8,467 bases of DNA from Deltaproteobacteria bacterium (lineage in GTDB: Bacteria > Desulfobacterota > Desulfovibrionia > Desulfovibrionales > Desulfovibrionaceae): positions 1 to 8,467 of the forward strand of contig JAITGZ010000105.1 in NCBI GenBank assembly GCA_031280335.1, read 5' to 3'. Positions 6,540 through 8,467 of the stretch are shown in pieces. The position numbers were made by a program, and so were the translations under genes. Numbering within the stretch: position 1 is the stretch's first letter; each line of letters starts with the position of its first letter. The notes under the pieces were generated by a model, which ran no database searches, had not been told where the DNA came from, and worked only from the letters and a program-made list of their open reading frames with translations.

Positions 6540-7040
6540 ATGAAATTAAGCGGTAAGGCCCTTTGCCTGGGCGATCATATCGACACTGACGCCATCATCC
6601 CGGCCCGCTACCTTGTCAGCGGCGACCCGCGCGAGCTTGGCCCCAAGGTAATGTCCGGGCTGGACCCCCAGTGGGTGAACAAAGTCGTACCAGGCGCGAC
6701 CATTTTGGTGGCCGGGCGCAACTTCGGCTGCGGGTCTTCACGTGAACACGCTCCGGTGGCTATTGCCGGAGCCGGCATACTGGCGGTGGTCGCACGCAGT
6801 TTTGCCCGCATCTTTTACCGCAATGCCTTTAACATGGGTCTTTTGCCGCTGGAGATCGGCGAAGCCGCCTTTACGGCGCGGGAAGGCGATGATCTGGCAA
6901 TAGACCTGCAAGCCCAACGCCTGATCAACAAAAGCACCGGCCAGATACTGGATTGTCCCGCCCCGCCGCCGACCATGCTGGCCATTCTGGAAGCAGGAGG
7001 ACTTACTCCTTTTGTTAAAAAATCTCTGTCCAGGCGCTAA
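6540..7040 (+). CDS. leuD: 3-isopropylmalate dehydratase small subunit
   Basis: Small, swivel-domain subunit that pairs with LeuC to form isopropylmalate isomerase. It has 166 residues, the length of the short LeuD/HacB form that accompanies the short LeuC, rather than about 200. Motifs are GDHIDTDAIIPARYL (11-25) and GRNFGCGSSREHAPVAI (59-75), the substrate-binding loop of the family, then FYRNAFNMGLL (92-102). The ATG at 6540 is chosen because AAGGGG (6528-6533) lies six bases before it and MKLSGKAL is the normal family start; an upstream in-frame ATG at 6429 would add unrelated residues translated from the palindrome region. The next gene begins 20 bases after its stop. The 440-base separation from leuC is odd, because their products are needed together. 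An internal promoter cannot be excluded, since the 60 bases before leuD are AT-rich. Confidence 0.95.
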   Translation: MKLSGKALCLGDHIDTDAIIPARYLVSGDPRELGPKVMSGLDPQWVNKVVPGATILVAGRNFGCGSSREHAPVAIAGAGILAVVARSFARIFYRNAFNMGLLPLEIGEAAFTAREGDDLAIDLQAQRLINKSTGQILDCPAPPPTMLAILEAGGLTPFVKKSLSRR

Positions 7041-7060
7041 CACCCACAAGGACATCCTCT

Positions 7061-7618
7061 ATGTTTGATTTTCTGGATCTTTACCCTTGGGCCCTGCCCC
7101 TGGTAATTTTTATGGGACGCATTTGTGACGTATCTCTGGGCACCTTGCGTATTGTTTTTGTGTCCAAGGGCGAGAAGCGGCTGGCACCGCTTATCGGCTT
7201 TGTGGAGGTTTTTATATGGGTGGTAATAATCGCCCAAATTCTCTCCAGAGCCAACAGCCTGCCCAGCTATCTGGCTTACGCCGCAGGCTATGCCGCCGGA
7301 ACCTTCATCGGCCTGCATCTGGAAGCGCGTATCGGTCTGGGTTTTGTCAGCATCCGCGTCTTTACCCTGAAAGATGGTCCTGAACTGGTCAAACACCTGC
7401 ATAGCGGCGGTTTCGGCTCCACCCTGGTACACGGCGCGGGCTCCAGCACGGAAATAGATATTGTGGAAAGCGTGGTCAGCCGCAAAGACGCCCCAAAAGC
7501 AGAGGCACTGATCAAAAAATTCGATCAAAACGCCTTTTACTTGGTGGAAGATGTGCGCTCCAAACAAAAAGGCATATTTACCCCCAAACAAAGCTTGAGC
7601 CTGATGAAAAGCAAGTGA
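7061..7618 (+). CDS. UPF0316 / DUF2179 domain membrane protein
   Basis: A 185-residue inner-membrane protein of unknown function in the UPF0316 family (N-terminal DUF5698-like membrane part, C-terminal DUF2179). Hydrophobic segments lie at about 9-34, 44-62 and 69-87. The first contains the conserved-looking RICDVSLGTLRIVFVSKGE. The soluble C-terminal part (about 92-175), with a glycine-rich GGFGSTLVHGAGSS stretch, fits DUF2179, a small domain also found at the end of YitT-type membrane proteins. AAGGA sits eight bases before the ATG. It starts 20 bases after leuD, so it is very likely cotranscribed. I recall a conserved hypothetical gene at the matching place between leuD and leuB in Desulfovibrio, but no leuB follows here. 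A role in leucine metabolism is not shown by the sequence. Confidence 0.88.
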   Translation: MFDFLDLYPWALPLVIFMGRICDVSLGTLRIVFVSKGEKRLAPLIGFVEVFIWVVIIAQILSRANSLPSYLAYAAGYAAGTFIGLHLEARIGLGFVSIRVFTLKDGPELVKHLHSGGFGSTLVHGAGSSTEIDIVESVVSRKDAPKAEALIKKFDQNAFYLVEDVRSKQKGIFTPKQSLSLMKSK

Positions 7619-7697
7619 AGCAAGACGTATTTGGCTGTACCGCCCTTTCCACCGGTTTAGCCTGAACCCCCTCCCGTAGCTCCACCCACCCTCCTAA

Positions 7698-7734
7698 AGC
7701 AATTTCAAAGCGAAATTGCTCTATAATCTCAAAG
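7698..7734. repeat. TCAAAG-family hairpin between convergent genes
   Basis: AGCAATTTC (7698-7706) pairs perfectly with GAAATTGCT (7712-7720) around AAAGC. It is followed by TATAATCTCAAAG (7722-7734), which occurs identically at 3381-3393 and with one change at 6231-6243. It lies between the convergent DUF2179 gene and the hydratase gene, where a bidirectional terminator would be expected, but neither side has a proper T-run. Nothing else was recognised in the 128-base gap. Confidence 0.65.
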
Positions 7735-7746
7735 CGCCATTGGAGG

Positions 7747-8467
7747 TTATTTGTTTTTCCAGACGGGCTTGCGTTTTTCGGTAAAGGAGCGCAGCCCTTC
7801 GCGGTGGTCTTCGCTGGCGGAGTTGATAGCCTCGTATTCTTTACATATTTTCCAGGCAGCAGGCGGGAAGAAGGCGGTGGAATCCATGGCCCGGTAAGCT
7901 ATGGCCTTGCAGCAGCGTACGGCTATGGGAGCGTTGGCGTTGATTTTTTCCGCCAGTTGCAGAGCAGTTTCCAGCACCTTGTCCTCAGGCACGACATGAT
8001 TGACCAGCCCCAGTTCGCAGGCGCGCTGGGCGTTAATGGGCGCACCGGTAAAGATCATTTCCAGGGCCGCTTTCATGGGCATCTGGCGCAGTGCGGTAAT
8101 CAGGCCCCCGCCGCCGGGTACTATGCCCAGGGAGGTTTCGGGCAGTCCAAAGATGGAGGAGGGCGAGGCCACAACCATATCGGCGGCCAGGGCGATTTCC
8201 GTGCCGCCGCCCAGAGCCTTGCCGTTGACGGCGGCGATGAGGGGCTTGCTCAAGATGTGTTCCACCATGCCGGCAAAGCCCCAGTCTTCCGCTTCACTTG
8301 GGGTTTCCGGCGTGTTTTCCAGCCACTCCTTGAGGTCTTTGCCAGCGCAGAAGACCGGACCGGAGTGGGTGAGTACGGCGGAGCGCAGTTCACCGTCTTT
8401 TTCAAAATTTTCTAGGGCGGCGCGTATTTCCATGCGCAGTTTGTCGTTGATGGCGTTTCTGGCTTCC
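7747..8467 (-). CDS. Enoyl-CoA hydratase/isomerase family protein, CaiD-like (5' end cut by window edge)
   Basis: Crotonase-fold enzyme acting on a CoA thioester, probably as an enoyl-CoA hydratase. The frame runs off the right edge. Upstream of the first internal ATG (8433) it continues with EARNAINDKLR, a conserved crotonase segment, so the true start lies outside and roughly 20 residues are missing. About 239 residues are seen. The oxyanion-hole regions are CAGKDLKEW and GKALGGGTEIALAAD. Both catalytic glutamates equivalent to rat Glu144 and Glu164 are present, in GGGTE (codon 8197-8199) and LPETSLGIVPGGGG (codon 8137-8139). That supports true hydratase activity. The C-terminus SEDHREGLRSFTEKRKPVWKNK-like pattern resembles E. 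coli CaiD (crotonobetainyl-CoA hydratase), but the real substrate cannot be decided. No other fatty-acid or carnitine genes are visible in the window. Confidence 0.92.
   Translation of the reverse strand, partial: EARNAINDKLRMEIRAALENFEKDGELRSAVLTHSGPVFCAGKDLKEWLENTPETPSEAEDWGFAGMVEHILSKPLIAAVNGKALGGGTEIALAADMVVASPSSIFGLPETSLGIVPGGGGLITALRQMPMKAALEMIFTGAPINAQRACELGLVNHVVPEDKVLETALQLAEKINANAPIAVRCCKAIAYRAMDSTAFFPPAAWKICKEYEAINSASEDHREGLRSFTEKRKPVWKNK

Noticed and set aside
7698..7734. Canonical bidirectional intrinsic terminator between the convergent genes
   Set aside because: The stem is AT-rich and neither side has a T-run, so only a hairpin repeat is called.

Overview
The window carries ordinary chromosomal housekeeping and biosynthetic genes, most probably from a Desulfovibrio-like member of the Desulfovibrionaceae (Desulfobacterota). 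That guess rests on three things: a small cysteine-rich protein of the PxxKW type, a short-form (HacA/HacB-like) leuC-leuD pair followed by a DUF2179 membrane protein, and moderately GC-rich coding DNA. No phage genes, transposase, CRISPR array, rRNA or tRNA were seen. The genus is inference only.

Left part, minus strand. Positions 1-1269 hold the N-terminal 423 residues of isoleucyl-tRNA synthetase (ileS), cut by the window edge. Upstream of it are an MltC-like lytic transglycosylase (1372-2511, start uncertain) and a 92-residue PxxKW cysteine-rich protein with a GTG start (2786-3064). Then comes a 349-base intergenic region with hairpins and a dispersed repeat, and a complete polyamine-binding protein gene of the PotD family (3414-4475). 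The potD gene has the best promoter in the window: TTGACA, 17 bases, TATACT, followed by a GGAGGT ribosome binding site.

Right part, plus strand. leuC (4828-6099) and leuD (6540-7040) encode the two subunits of isopropylmalate isomerase for leucine synthesis. A UPF0316/DUF2179 membrane protein (7061-7618) follows 20 bases after leuD and is probably cotranscribed. leuA and leuB are not in the window. A convergent enoyl-CoA hydratase/isomerase family gene (7747-8467, CaiD-like, N-terminus cut by the edge) closes the window.

The most unusual material is non-coding. leuC and leuD are split by 440 bases holding a degenerate intergenic repeat and, next to it, a gap-free inverted repeat with 67-base arms and a 14-base loop (6291-6438). 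A short hairpin family built around TCAAAG occurs in four intergenic places (about 3381, 4580, 6231 and 7698); two of its members differ by a compensated base change in the stem. The potD gene shifts strongly in composition, from AT-rich at its 5' end to GC-rich at its 3' end. I found no convincing new multi-gene system here.
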